Source: Actinomycetota bacterium (GTDB taxonomy: Bacteria; Actinomycetota; CADDZG01; WHSQ01). From it: a DNA stretch of 45,705 nt. Positions 1-8,769 of this stretch are shown here, piece after piece (position 1 is the first letter of the stretch; every line of letters begins with the position of its first letter). The stretch is from NCBI GenBank assembly GCA_009377815.1, contig WHTI01000012.1:1-45705 (forward strand), given 5' to 3'. The notes under the pieces were generated by a model. That model made no database searches. It was given only the letters and a program-made list of their open reading frames with translations, and was not told the origin of the DNA. Made by a program: the position numbers and the translations under genes.

Positions 1-903
1 GGGGCCGCCTCGCGCGCCTTCTGCCATACGGCCCAGTACCCGGCCGAGCCGGATGGGGTCGTGTCCGCCGTCCGGTTGGGCCACATCGGCCTTCACGATC
101 TCAACTCCGGTGTGAGCCAGGGCCCGATCGTCGACCGGAACGCCGTCGTGAGGAAGCTGGGGATGCTGGACCAGTGCCGCGTCCACACTGAAAGGTCCGG
201 CGTGTGCGAGAACCGCTTCGATCAGCGAGGCGGCGTCCAGATCCTCGGTCTCCCCCTTCTGCCGGCGCGTGTTGCAGACGAAGACCCTCTGCGCCGAGGT
301 CTGCTGAACCGCTCCCCTGATCCCGGGAACCATGAGCGTTGCGATGAGACTCGTGAAGAGGCTGCCGGGCCCCAGGACGATCTGGTCGGCTATCGCGATG
401 GCCTCCACCGCGGCCTGGTTGGCCTTTGGGTTCGGCGGCTCGAGGTAGACGGCCTGGATCGGCGCGGCGCTCTCGGCCACGGCGACCTGTCCTCGGACCA
501 CCCCACCGGCGATCCTCGCCATGAGGTCGACGAGATCGGTGGTCGCCGGCAGGACCCGGCCGCGGGCCCCCAGCTGCCGACCCGCTTCGGCCACCGCAGC
601 GTTGAAGTCACCGGTCATCTCGGTCAGGGCGGCGATGATGAGGTTGCCGGCCGCATGCCCCGTCAATTCGCCCGACTCGAAGCGGTGCTGATAGAGCTCC
701 GCCATGTCCTCGTTCTCGGCCATCGCTACGAGACAGTTGCGGATGTCTCCGGGAGGAGGGATCCCGAGTTCGCGCGTGAGACGACCCGAGGACCCACCGT
801 CGTCGGCAACGGTCACCACGGCGGTGACGTCGTCCGCGTAGCCGAGTGCCGCTTCCAGGGTGACCGCGAGACCATGGCCACCCCCGATCCCAACGACCTT
901 CAC
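1..903 (-). CDS. yvcK: YvcK/CofD-family gluconeogenesis factor, 3' end off the window
   Basis: The reading frame starts at a GTG at 903 and stays open to base 1, so 301 codons are visible and the C-terminus is missing. The start overlaps the rapZ stop in a GTGA. The N-terminus carries the nucleotide-binding loop [14 protein letters not shown], followed by [11 protein letters not shown]. The middle has [18 protein letters not shown] and then [12 protein letters not shown]. All are signatures of the YvcK branch of the CofD fold. In other bacteria YvcK proteins bind UDP-sugars and influence peptidoglycan synthesis and growth on gluconeogenic carbon sources. The rapZ-yvcK pair is normally followed by whiA, which would lie beyond the left edge. 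This is not the F420 enzyme CofD, despite the shared fold. The family assignment is firm; the role in this organism is inferred. Confidence 0.93.
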   Translation of the reverse strand, partial: MKVVGIGGGHGLAVTLEAALGYADDVTAVVTVADDGGSSGRLTRELGIPPPGDIRNCLVAMAENEDMAELYQHRFESGELTGHAAGNLIIAALTEMTGDFNAAVAEAGRQLGARGRVLPATTDLVDLMARIAGGVVRGQVAVAESAAPIQAVYLEPPNPKANQAAVEAIAIADQIVLGPGSLFTSLIATLMVPGIRGAVQQTSAQRVFVCNTRRQKGETEDLDAASLIEAVLAHAGPFSVDAALVQHPQLPHDGVPVDDRALAHTGVEIVKADVAQPDGGHDPIRLGRVLGRMAEGARGGP

Positions 904-1799
904 ACCGGGACCGATTCTCTCTCTATGTCTCGGTGGATCACGCGCACGCCGACCCCCTGCTCGCCGATCAGGCCCCCCAAGCGTTCCGCGAGAACAACCG
1001 AACGATGTCGTCCGCCGGTGCACCCCACCGCGATCGTCAGGTAGTGACGTCCCTCGCCCTGATATCCCGGGATGATGACGTTGAAGAGATCTCCCGTCCG
1101 ATCGAGGAAGTCGGATGTCGATGGCTGGCCCATGACGTAGTCGATGACCTCCTGGTCCACTCCGCTCTGAGGCCGAAGGTGATCGATCCAGTGAGGGTTG
1201 GGAAGGAAGCGGACGTCGAACACGACATCGGCGTCGAGGGGCAACCCGTACTTGTAGCCGAACGAGACGATCGTGATCTGGAGTCCCCCTTCGGACACGG
1301 CCCGCTCTTCGAAGTACGCGCCCATCTTCGCCCGGAGCTTCCGGACGGTCAGGTCGGTGGTGTCGATCAGGAGGTCGGCTCCGTCCCTGAAGGGGCTCAT
1401 CAGCTCCCGCTCTCGCTGGATCCCGACCGCGACGTTCTCCTGCGGAGCCAGGGGATGCATCCTCCGGCTCGCGTCGAAGCGCCGCACGAGGACCTCATCG
1501 GAGGCTTCGAGGAAGACGAGCCTGAAGTTGCTCATATCGCGGCGGAGTTTCTCGAGCTCCTTCATCGCCTCGGTGAAGAAGGTCCCCCCGCGAGCGTCGA
1601 TGACTAGTGCCACGCGCTTGATACCGGAACTGGGCGCAAAGACCAGCGACATCATCTTCGAGATCAGAGCCGGCGGCAGATTGTCGATGACGTACCAGCC
1701 GAGATCCTCGAGGGCTTTAGCGGCCTCGGAACGACCCGCTCCCGAGAGACCGCTGATGACGGTTACGTCAACGTCTTTGGCGCGGCGTCTTGTCGCCAC
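900..1799 (-). CDS. rapZ: RapZ/YvcJ P-loop nucleotide-binding protein
   Basis: A 299-residue protein with an N-terminal P-loop, GLSGAGRSEAAKAL, in which Arg replaces the usual Lys of GKS. A kinase-like central region includes VIDARGG. The conserved C-terminal domain contains SFGYKYGLPLDADVVFDVRF and GCTGGRHRSVVLAERL. RapZ-family proteins bind nucleotides; in Escherichia coli RapZ is an RNA-binding adaptor for GlmZ decay, while the role in Gram-positives is less clear. I chose the GTG at 1799 because it lies one base after the uvrC stop and directly precedes the conserved domain. A longer frame from 1937 would run 46 residues into uvrC without family similarity. The gene sits tightly between uvrC and yvcK, so the three are probably co-transcribed. 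The Lys-to-Arg change could lower nucleotide affinity. Confidence 0.93.
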   Translation of the reverse strand: MATRRRAKDVDVTVISGLSGAGRSEAAKALEDLGWYVIDNLPPALISKMMSLVFAPSSGIKRVALVIDARGGTFFTEAMKELEKLRRDMSNFRLVFLEASDEVLVRRFDASRRMHPLAPQENVAVGIQRERELMSPFRDGADLLIDTTDLTVRKLRAKMGAYFEERAVSEGGLQITIVSFGYKYGLPLDADVVFDVRFLPNPHWIDHLRPQSGVDQEVIDYVMGQPSTSDFLDRTGDLFNVIIPGYQGEGRHYLTIAVGCTGGRHRSVVLAERLGGLIGEQGVGVRVIHRDIERESVPV

Positions 1800-1800
1800 T

Positions 1801-3681
1801 TCATCCTCTCCCGTTCTGGGGGCCCGGTGAGTCCGCGTGGAGGACGGAGTGCACCGCTTCGGCGACCGCCGCCGGAATCCCGGGGATGGCGGCCAACTCC
1901 TCGAGCGAAGCTTCGCGCATCCGCTTGACCGAACCAAAGACCCTCAGCATTTTCTTCCGTCGGGCAGGCCCCAAACCGGGCACATCGTCGAGGATCGAGC
2001 GGGTCATGCTCTTGCCGCGGCGCTTCCGGTGGTAATCAAGGGCGAAGCGGTGAGCCTCGTCACGGATCTGTTGAAGCAGGTAGAGGGCCTCGGAACCGCG
2101 CGGTATGACGATCGGGTCCGGGCGATCGGGAAGGAAGACCTCCTCCATACGCTTTGCGAGCGACACGGTGGTGACGTCCTGGATCCCCAGGTCCTCCATC
2201 GCTTCGACTGCACGGCCGAGCTGACCCTTGCCGCCGTCGATAACAACGAGGTTCGGCGGATAGGCGAACCGTCGCTTGGTTTCGGTCGGTGTGTCGCGTT
2301 CCTCTTTGAAACGGGCGAACCGCCGGGAGATGACCTCGTGCATGTTGGCGAAGTCGTCCTGGCCCTCTCCCCATTTGATCGCGAAGCGCCGGTAGTCGGA
2401 GCGCTTGGGCAGACCGTCCTCGAAGACGACCATAGAACCGACCGCCTCGCTCGTACCCGTGTTCGAGATGTCGTAGCACTCGATCCGCAGCGGTGCCTCG
2501 GACATACCGATGGCGTCCTGCAGCTCCTTCAGCTGGCGACTCCGCGCCGCAAAGTCGCTCGATCGCTTGAGCCGGTGCCGCGAGAACGCCTGCTTGGCGT
2601 TCTCGGTGACGGTGTCTAGCAGTGCTCGTTTCTCGCCGCGTAGCGGAACACGCACCGAGACCTTCGAGCCCCGCTGCTCGGCCATCCACTTCTGGATCAG
2701 ATCCAACTCGTCGGGATCGTCCGGAACCAGGACCTGCTTGGGGATCTCGTTGTCGACATACAGGCGTTCCACGAATCGGGCGAGCAGCTCCGGGGTGCTG
2801 AGGTCCTCGACCTTGTCCACGATGAACCCTTTGCGTCCGGTGACCCGACCGCGCCGCACGAAGAAGACCTGGAATGCAGCCTCGAGGTCGTCCTCGACGA
2901 AGCCGATGACGTCCATCTCCTCCTTCTCGTTCGAGACCATCTGCTGCCGCTCGATCGCCTTGCTCACGTTCACGAGCTGGTCCCTAAACTTGGCCGCGAC
3001 CTCGAACTCTTCGCGGGATGCGGCCGACTTCATCTGCTCCTCGAGTCGCTTCAGCACCGGCTTGGTGTTCCCATCGAGGAAATCGCACAGTTCATCGACG
3101 ATCCTGCGGTGCTCCTCCGGGTCGACCGCTCCGACACAGGGGCCTGCGCAGCGCTCGATGTCGTAAAGAAGGCAGGGGCGATTCCGCCGCCGGCAGCGAT
3201 CGAAAACCCCTTGCGAACAGGTCCGCATGGGGAACGTCCGCAGGAGGAGGTCGAGGGTGTCGCGGATGGCGTAGGCGTGCGCGAACGGCCCGTAGTACCT
3301 GACGCCCTTGCGTTTCGCTCCGCGCATCACTCTCGCCCGGGGGATGTCCTCGTTGAGGGTGATAGCCAGGTACGGGTAGCTCTTGTCGTCCCGGTAGCGG
3401 ACGTTGTACCGGGGACGGTGTTCCTTGATCAGGTTCAGCTCGAGATGGAGGGCCTCGACCTCGCTGTCGGTGACGATCCACTCCACGTCCGAGGCTGCCT
3501 CGACCATCGCCATCGTGCGCGGATGGAGATCCGTTGCGAAGTAGTTGGACAGGCGCGAGCGGAGCGTCTTGGCCTTCCCCACGTAGACCACCCTGCCGTG
3601 AGGGTCGCGGAATAGGTAGACGCCCGGCTTCGTGGGGATCGAGCCCGTCTCCGGCCTCTGGATGCGAGTAGCTGAGATCAT
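1801..3681 (-). CDS. uvrC: Excinuclease ABC subunit C
   Basis: A 626-residue UvrC, full length for the family. It makes the two incisions flanking a bulky DNA lesion after UvrAB loading. The N-terminal GIY-YIG nuclease is visible near residues 18-45 (GVYLF then VVYVGKAKTLRSRL). A UVR motif near residue 210 (EFEVAAKFRDQL) contacts UvrB. The C-terminal RNase H-like nuclease includes IECYDISNTGTSEAVGSMVVF and VVIDGGKGQL, and the last 60 residues form helix-hairpin-helix motifs (LDDVPGLGPARRKKML, ELAAIPGIP). The start is the ATG at 3681, 48 bp after the end of the mce operon. I looked for a LexA box in that gap and saw none. It is probably co-transcribed with rapZ, which begins one base after the uvrC stop. 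Confidence 0.97.
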   Translation of the reverse strand: MISATRIQRPETGSIPTKPGVYLFRDPHGRVVYVGKAKTLRSRLSNYFATDLHPRTMAMVEAASDVEWIVTDSEVEALHLELNLIKEHRPRYNVRYRDDKSYPYLAITLNEDIPRARVMRGAKRKGVRYYGPFAHAYAIRDTLDLLLRTFPMRTCSQGVFDRCRRRNRPCLLYDIERCAGPCVGAVDPEEHRRIVDELCDFLDGNTKPVLKRLEEQMKSAASREEFEVAAKFRDQLVNVSKAIERQQMVSNEKEEMDVIGFVEDDLEAAFQVFFVRRGRVTGRKGFIVDKVEDLSTPELLARFVERLYVDNEIPKQVLVPDDPDELDLIQKWMAEQRGSKVSVRVPLRGEKRALLDTVTENAKQAFSRHRLKRSSDFAARSRQLKELQDAIGMSEAPLRIECYDISNTGTSEAVGSMVVFEDGLPKRSDYRRFAIKWGEGQDDFANMHEVISRRFARFKEERDTPTETKRRFAYPPNLVVIDGGKGQLGRAVEAMEDLGIQDVTTVSLAKRMEEVFLPDRPDPIVIPRGSEALYLLQQIRDEAHRFALDYHRKRRGKSMTRSILDDVPGLGPARRKKMLRVFGSVKRMREASLEELAAIPGIPAAVAEAVHSVLHADSPGPQNGRG

Positions 3682-3729
3682 CTGTCCTGATTCTCTCAGG
3701 CCAACCGGGCTACCGGCGTTACTCGGCGG

Positions 3730-5379
3730 TTATGGTCCCGAGGCCGAGCTGACGCCGTCGTACTGAGATGTGTCGGCCTCCCTCGTCACGCTGTGTGCGT
3801 AGAGCCGCCCGCCCGGAAGGTAGAGGAGCGGATCGACCGGGGTGGCGTTGATCCTCACCTCGAAATGGAGGTGATCGCCGGTGCACGAACCGGTGCACCC
3901 AACAAGTCCGAGCACATCTCCCTGCTCGATGACGTCACCGGCCCGGACCGCGAAGCCGGAGAGGTGGGCGTACAGGGTTGCCATGCCGTCGCCGTGGTCG
4001 ACCACGACCGTGTTGCCGTAGTCGGCGTAGTAGTCGGCTCTGATCACCGTGCCCTCGGCGGCCGCGATGACCGGGCTGCCGGTGGCCCCGTCGATATCGA
4101 TGCCCTCGTGCATCCTGTCGTCACGTGGCCCGAAGACGGATGTGATGGGTCCTCTCAGCGGCCAGATAAGCCGGCCGTCGACATCCCCGACATCCGGAAC
4201 CTCGGGGATCTCGGCAAAGGCTTCCAGTGGGTTGGCCGCGGCCCACTGCTCCAGGGCGTTCACCAGCGACCGAACCGTGGCCGAAGAGTTCTTGGGCTCG
4301 CACTTCGTCGGCGCGAACGGATCGCGCTCGCCCCGCTGGTGCGGGAATCGCTCGTACTCGAAGGGGACCTTGTACTTGCACGGCCAGCTGGCCTCGACGT
4401 TGTCGGTGATGAGGCCGATCCTGATCCGGTAGAGGCGGCTGCCGTCCGGGTTCTCCCACGGGATCGACGCGTCCTCTACCGCCTTCAGGAACTGGGGCAC
4501 GTACTTGAGCGACTTGATGATGAGTTCGTCCTTGTTCACTTTCTGGAACGTTGTGAAATCGGCCAGCTCCGCGATCCCCCCCGCCAGGTCCCCCCTGTGC
4601 TCGGTGAAGAAGGCGATCCCCTCACGTGCGAGCCGGTCGTTCGCGGCGAAGAACGCCCGCAGTTCCTCGGGCTCGTCCCCGAGCCCCGCCAGGACCGTGT
4701 CGGCCGCTTTGATCGCCGCGGTGAAGTTCTCCTTGGTCTTGAGGAACGCGGCGCCCGACTTGGTAGCCGCGTCGAGAAGGCTCTTCTGCTCGGGAGCAAC
4801 GTCGGCGAACGTCTCGGACAAGGTCCCGAGAGATTCGAGGAGTACCCTGATGTCGTCGCTGGAATCTCCGATGCCCTCGTTCAGATTCTCCACCAGGTTC
4901 GCCGTCTGATCCGCCGGGACGTCGGCCAGGACGCGGTCGAGCGTCTTGAGTAGTGCCTGGAAGTCGACGGGAAGGCTGGTCTGCTCCCGTTCGATGACCT
5001 CGCCATCCGCGAGCATCTCATCGCCGGCGTCATCAAGAGGGGTCAGGTTCACGAACTGTTCGCCCACCGCGCTCTTGCTCTGGACGTTCGCCTCGAGGTC
5101 GGCCGGGATCCTGTCGCGCCACTCGGAATCGATCAAGAGCGTGATCGACACCCCGTCTTCCGTGAGCTCTAGATCCCCGACGCGACCGACCAGCACTCCA
5201 CGGTAGGTCACTTCCTGGTTGGTGAATACGCCGCCGGTGTCGGCGAAGTCCGCGGTGACGACCAGCGGGTTGGCGAAGAAGGTCGACCCGACGACCTGCG
5301 TGACAACCCAGCCGAGCATGAGTATGCCGAGAAGAACGACGCTGATGAGGTTGATCCGAAGCCGGCGGTCGATCCTCAT
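3730..5379 (-). CDS. MCE protein fused to a C-terminal M23 (LytM-type) peptidase
   Basis: The last gene of the six-gene mce operon, 549 residues. Residues about 8-30 are a membrane anchor (INLISVVLLGILMLGWVV). Residues about 38-120 are the MCE/MlaD domain, with VTYRGVLVGRVGDL and GEQFVNLTPL. A helical stretch runs to about 300, followed by a linker with two cysteines. From about 405 to 520 there is an M23 metallopeptidase: WPLRGPITSVFGPR, then MHEGIDID (His424 and Asp428), YAHLS (His472) and GDHLHFEVR (His503 and His505). These match the zinc ligands and catalytic histidines of LytM-like endopeptidases, so activity is plausible. The ATG overlaps the stop of the lipoprotein gene. The inferred job is to open or bind peptidoglycan around a lipid-transport tunnel. 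A usual MceF-type protein has no such domain, so I regard the architecture as unusual. Confidence 0.93.
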   Translation of the reverse strand: MRIDRRLRINLISVVLLGILMLGWVVTQVVGSTFFANPLVVTADFADTGGVFTNQEVTYRGVLVGRVGDLELTEDGVSITLLIDSEWRDRIPADLEANVQSKSAVGEQFVNLTPLDDAGDEMLADGEVIEREQTSLPVDFQALLKTLDRVLADVPADQTANLVENLNEGIGDSSDDIRVLLESLGTLSETFADVAPEQKSLLDAATKSGAAFLKTKENFTAAIKAADTVLAGLGDEPEELRAFFAANDRLAREGIAFFTEHRGDLAGGIAELADFTTFQKVNKDELIIKSLKYVPQFLKAVEDASIPWENPDGSRLYRIRIGLITDNVEASWPCKYKVPFEYERFPHQRGERDPFAPTKCEPKNSSATVRSLVNALEQWAAANPLEAFAEIPEVPDVGDVDGRLIWPLRGPITSVFGPRDDRMHEGIDIDGATGSPVIAAAEGTVIRADYYADYGNTVVVDHGDGMATLYAHLSGFAVRAGDVIEQGDVLGLVGCTGSCTGDHLHFEVRINATPVDPLLYLPGGRLYAHSVTREADTSQYDGVSSASGP

Positions 5380-6389
5380 GAGCCCTCACCGGGGACGTCC
5401 CCTTGCTCTCCGTTCGTGTCGCAGCTGGCGAGGATCTCACACAGGACCGCGTCGGCCTGGATGTAGTCCCCCTGTCCGTTCGAGCCCGGACCTCCACCGA
5501 AGCTCTTCGGGAAGAGGGCGAAGAACCTCGTGAGCTTCTTCAGATCGGACCGGAGGACTCCCTCGTTCGAAGCAAGGGCACGGAGGATCGGCTCGAGAGC
5601 GATGAATTGGCGATTGATGGCCGACTGGTGTTTGGTGAGGAACCTGGCGTTGACCTCGCCGAACCGGTTCAGCGAACTGAACAGAGGACCGAGGCGGTCG
5701 CCTTGCTCGGCGAGGAGCGCGTTGGCGGTCTCGAGCGAGTCGAGGAACGAGTTTAGGGTTGACTCGTTCGCGTCGAGCGTCTGACTCGCAGAGCCGAGGC
5801 TGTCGATCGCGGCCGCGATGTCGTTCCGGCGATCGGCGAGTACACCGGTGAACTTCTCGAGCTCCTCGAGCGTGTCCCCGAAGCGCTCGCCGCGTCCCTG
5901 GAGGATGAGGGCCTGGGCGTGCGTGAACCGGTTGAGGTCCTCGAGTCCACCCCCACCGATGAGCCCAGCGACGTCCGCGAGGAAGGTCTCGACGTCGACG
6001 CGCTTCTGGGTCATCGCGAGCGGGATGGTGGCCCCCGACTCGTCGAGGAACGGCGGACCCTGGGTCGATGGAAGGAGCTCGATGAACTGCTCGCCGAGGA
6101 GTGACGTCTGCCGAGCTATCGCCTGGAGCCCCTCGATCGGCACATCTACCCCCTCCTCGATCATCATCTCGACGCGGGCGACCATGTCGCCGTCCTGCAG
6201 CACGAGCGAGATATCGGTCACGAGGCCGACCTTCACGTCCTGGATCTGGACCGTGCCCCTCTCGACCAGGTCTCCGACGTCGGAGAAGTAGGCCACGATC
6301 TCGTTCCCGGCAACGGGCCCCACGAGCCCGCCGCACGACGACGTGACGAGAGCGGCTCCGAGGGTTGCGATCAGGAGGCGGGTTCTCAT
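5376..6389 (-). CDS. MCE-family lipoprotein (MceE position)
   Basis: A 337-residue MCE protein and the fifth gene of the operon. The N-terminus MRTRLLIATLGAALVTSSCG is a lipoprotein signal with the candidate lipidated Cys19; the lipobox is slightly atypical, with Thr at -3. The MCE domain follows at about 28-110 (VQIQDVKVGLVTDI and LLGEQFIELLP), and then a long helical region. In mycobacterial mce operons the fifth MCE gene is likewise the lipoprotein (MceE/LprK), so position and type agree. I set the start at the ATG at 6389, which overlaps the upstream stop in an ATGA; the frame extends upstream but without a signal peptide. The protein would be anchored on the outer face of the membrane and contribute one subunit to a hexameric lipid-transfer tunnel. 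Confidence 0.92.
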   Translation of the reverse strand: MRTRLLIATLGAALVTSSCGGLVGPVAGNEIVAYFSDVGDLVERGTVQIQDVKVGLVTDISLVLQDGDMVARVEMMIEEGVDVPIEGLQAIARQTSLLGEQFIELLPSTQGPPFLDESGATIPLAMTQKRVDVETFLADVAGLIGGGGLEDLNRFTHAQALILQGRGERFGDTLEELEKFTGVLADRRNDIAAAIDSLGSASQTLDANESTLNSFLDSLETANALLAEQGDRLGPLFSSLNRFGEVNARFLTKHQSAINRQFIALEPILRALASNEGVLRSDLKKLTRFFALFPKSFGGGPGSNGQGDYIQADAVLCEILASCDTNGEQGDVPGEGS

Positions 6390-7672
6390 CGGCCCGCTCC
6401 CTTCACGAACCATTGCGCGAGCAGTTCGGCAAGTTGCTTCTCCCCCACCTGCGCGGCGAGGTCGAGCACAGCTTGCTGTGCCGACGCGTCCAGGGTGGAG
6501 GTGATGCCGGGGAGATCGGCACAGATCGGGATCAGCGCATCCACGAGATACGCGAGGTCGTCTTTGTAGGTCTCGGGGAAGAACGCCATCAGCGTGTCCC
6601 GAAGCTGCTGAAGGGTCGCCTGTGGGCTGAGAACCAGGAACGACTGGATCAATGCATCGATACGGTTGCAGGCGATCGTGTCTCTCGTGTCGATGCGGTA
6701 GTTGTACTCGGACCCAGGAGCGCCCGGGGCGACCTGGCGACCGCTGTACGCGAAGAGCCCCTTGCCACTCGAGTTCGTTGCGCCGAGCCCCTGCGCGACC
6801 ACGTTGCTCCACTTGACGCCGCGGAGTAGTTCTCCCTGCTTCGCGTTGACCCGTCGCAGGACCCTCGCGAGGTTCCCGAATGCGTCACCGAGATCGTCTC
6901 CGGAGTCGGCGATCAGTTGCGACGCTTCCTCGGAGAAGAACGCGAGGTTCTCGATCGTCCCCTCCAGGTTCTCCTGGTCGCCGACGAGGGCTTCGGTCAC
7001 CAGCTGCAGGCGCTCGTTCACGATCACGATCTCACTCGATCGATCGGCCAGGGCCACGAACAGCTGATCGAGGTTCTCGATCAGTCCCGTTATGTCCTGG
7101 TTGGAATCGGCGAGGTTCTGCAGAACCGAGGACGACGACTCGAGTGCTTTGGCCAGGTTTCCCGACTTGCCATCGATCGTCTCGTCGAGGTTGATGATCA
7201 GCTCCGCGAGCGGGCCGTGCTCCTCCCCTTCCTTCGGCTCGAGCGCCGAGAGCAACCCCTGCAACTGAGTCAGGACGTCGTCGAGCTCGGCGGGGATCTG
7301 GGTGCGATCGAGGGGGATGTGGTCTCCGTCGGCCAGGGCCGGGCCCCCCTCGTACGCGGGGAACAGCTGCACGTAGCGGTCGGCGATGACCGTGATCGGG
7401 ATGATGCCCAGCGTCGCAGCGGCCGGGATGCGAACGTCCTCGTCGATCTCCATGGTCAGGTGAACGGCATCCGGTCCCGGCTCGACACCGGTGATGACTC
7501 CGACCTCGACCCCGCGGACCATTACTCGTCCTCCCTCGAAGAGGTTGGGGGCTTGTTCGACCTCGGCGGTGACCTCGTAGGTCCCGTTGGAGGACGCCAC
7601 GGCCTGATATCCGAAGAAGGCCGCGACGAGCACGGCGAGGACGACGGCGATGGAAGTCACTCTTGTCCTCAT
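6386..7672 (-). CDS. MCE-family protein, fourth in the operon
   Basis: A 428-residue MCE/MlaD protein. The N-terminal anchor lies at about 4-25 (VTSIAVVLAVLVAAFFGYQAVA). The MCE domain spans about 30-110, with VMVRGVEVGVITGV and ADRYVQLFP. A long helical region of repeated short leucine and acidic patterns follows to about 300, then a C-terminal part with two cysteines (DTIACNRIDAL, IPICADLPG). The ATG at 7672 overlaps the preceding stop in an ATGA, as elsewhere in this operon, which decides the start. The helical region is expected to form part of the needle that carries lipids across the periplasm-like space. The substrate cannot be read from the sequence. Confidence 0.92.
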   Translation of the reverse strand: MRTRVTSIAVVLAVLVAAFFGYQAVASSNGTYEVTAEVEQAPNLFEGGRVMVRGVEVGVITGVEPGPDAVHLTMEIDEDVRIPAAATLGIIPITVIADRYVQLFPAYEGGPALADGDHIPLDRTQIPAELDDVLTQLQGLLSALEPKEGEEHGPLAELIINLDETIDGKSGNLAKALESSSSVLQNLADSNQDITGLIENLDQLFVALADRSSEIVIVNERLQLVTEALVGDQENLEGTIENLAFFSEEASQLIADSGDDLGDAFGNLARVLRRVNAKQGELLRGVKWSNVVAQGLGATNSSGKGLFAYSGRQVAPGAPGSEYNYRIDTRDTIACNRIDALIQSFLVLSPQATLQQLRDTLMAFFPETYKDDLAYLVDALIPICADLPGITSTLDASAQQAVLDLAAQVGEKQLAELLAQWFVKGAGR

Positions 7673-8769
7673 CGGAGCGGCCCCGGAGCGTAGGCGGGTA
7701 CGGACAGCGGCTGGGTTCCCTTCACGGGAACCTCCGGGACCTCGGGGGTGCCCCACGGGACGCAGACGTCTTCGGTCGTGATCGCGCAGACGTGGCCCTC
7801 GACGAAGCGGCCGAACTTGAGCGGGCGCCCGAAGAGTTCCTGGGAGACCGCAAGCTGACCGAGGGCCGTGTCGATGGAGGCGTACTCCTGATTGAGAACG
7901 GAAAGCACCGAGCTGAGGTCGCTGACGCCGGCGTCGAACGAGCCCCGCGCCACCTGCAGAAGGAGTCCGAGGTTCTTGGTGAGGTCGTTCGTCGCTGCAA
8001 GCAGCGAGCTCGTCGTCGCCCGCTCATCGGCAAGCGTGTCGAAGACCTCCGCCGAACTCTTCAGGATCGCGTCGAAGTCCTTGTCGCTCGCGGCCAGCGT
8101 GTCCGAGACCTTCTCCGCGTTCCTGAGCAGCGCCGAGATCTCGGGGCCCTTGTCCTCGAGTACGACGCCCGCCTCGTCGAGGCTGACGATCAAGCGTCCG
8201 AGCTCCTCCTTGGACGCCCCGACCGTGTTGGCGAGGACCCCCAGCATCTTGCGCAGCGCCCTCTTGTCGATGGCGGCGAGCTTCTCGGTCCCCTCCGTGG
8301 CGGCCTGGTGGATCTCGTAGGGGATGCGCGTTTGATCGAGCGGGATCACGTCTCCGGACGAGAGATAGCCGCCGGTCGCCGAAGCCGGGTTTCCTTCTCC
8401 AGCGGCGGCCGTGAGGTAGGACTTCGGCATCTGAAGGTCGATGAACTTCTGCCCCAGAAGCGTCTTGAGCTTGACCTCCAGCCGGGTTTCCTCCGGCAGC
8501 TGGACGTCTCTTTCGATCTCCATCTTGATCCGGGCGGCGTCTTCGGTGAGGACTATCTGGGTAACCGTTCCGACCTTTACTCCGGCGACCCGAACCTCGT
8601 TCCCCGGGATCAATCCGGCGGCATCCTGGAGGTCGGCGTAGATGGGATACACGCCCTTGATGAAGCTGAACCTGTTGACCGAGAACGCGAGGCCGACACC
8701 GAGTCCGATCGCGAGGATCGAGATGATCCCCACGATCCACGGAGACCTCTCCCTGACCGATTTCCTCAT
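7669..8769 (-). CDS. MCE-family protein, third in the operon
   Basis: A 366-residue MCE/MlaD protein. The start MRKSVRER at 8769 overlaps the previous stop in an ATGA. The membrane anchor is at about 10-32 (WIVGIISILAIGLGVGLAFSV). The MCE domain at about 38-115 has EVRVAGVKVGTVTQI and LLGQKFIDLQMP. Helices with heptad-like leucines occupy about 150-300. A short C-terminal tail carries two cysteines (HVCAITTEDVCVPWG) and ends in a proline-rich stretch. The pattern of anchor, MCE barrel, helices and cysteine tail is shared with its neighbours and fits a hetero-hexameric assembly built from all six genes. Confidence 0.92.
   Translation of the reverse strand: MRKSVRERSPWIVGIISILAIGLGVGLAFSVNRFSFIKGVYPIYADLQDAAGLIPGNEVRVAGVKVGTVTQIVLTEDAARIKMEIERDVQLPEETRLEVKLKTLLGQKFIDLQMPKSYLTAAAGEGNPASATGGYLSSGDVIPLDQTRIPYEIHQAATEGTEKLAAIDKRALRKMLGVLANTVGASKEELGRLIVSLDEAGVVLEDKGPEISALLRNAEKVSDTLAASDKDFDAILKSSAEVFDTLADERATTSSLLAATNDLTKNLGLLLQVARGSFDAGVSDLSSVLSVLNQEYASIDTALGQLAVSQELFGRPLKFGRFVEGHVCAITTEDVCVPWGTPEVPEVPVKGTQPLSVPAYAPGPLR

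Noticed and set aside
1-903. CofD of the F420 pathway at the left edge
   Set aside because: The protein shares the fold, but the linkage to rapZ and the GPGSLFTS and [10 protein letters not shown] motifs identify YvcK.
3682-3729. SOS box ahead of uvrC
   Set aside because: No TCGAAC-N4-GTTCGA-like sequence is present in the gap; uvrC is probably constitutive or read from further upstream.
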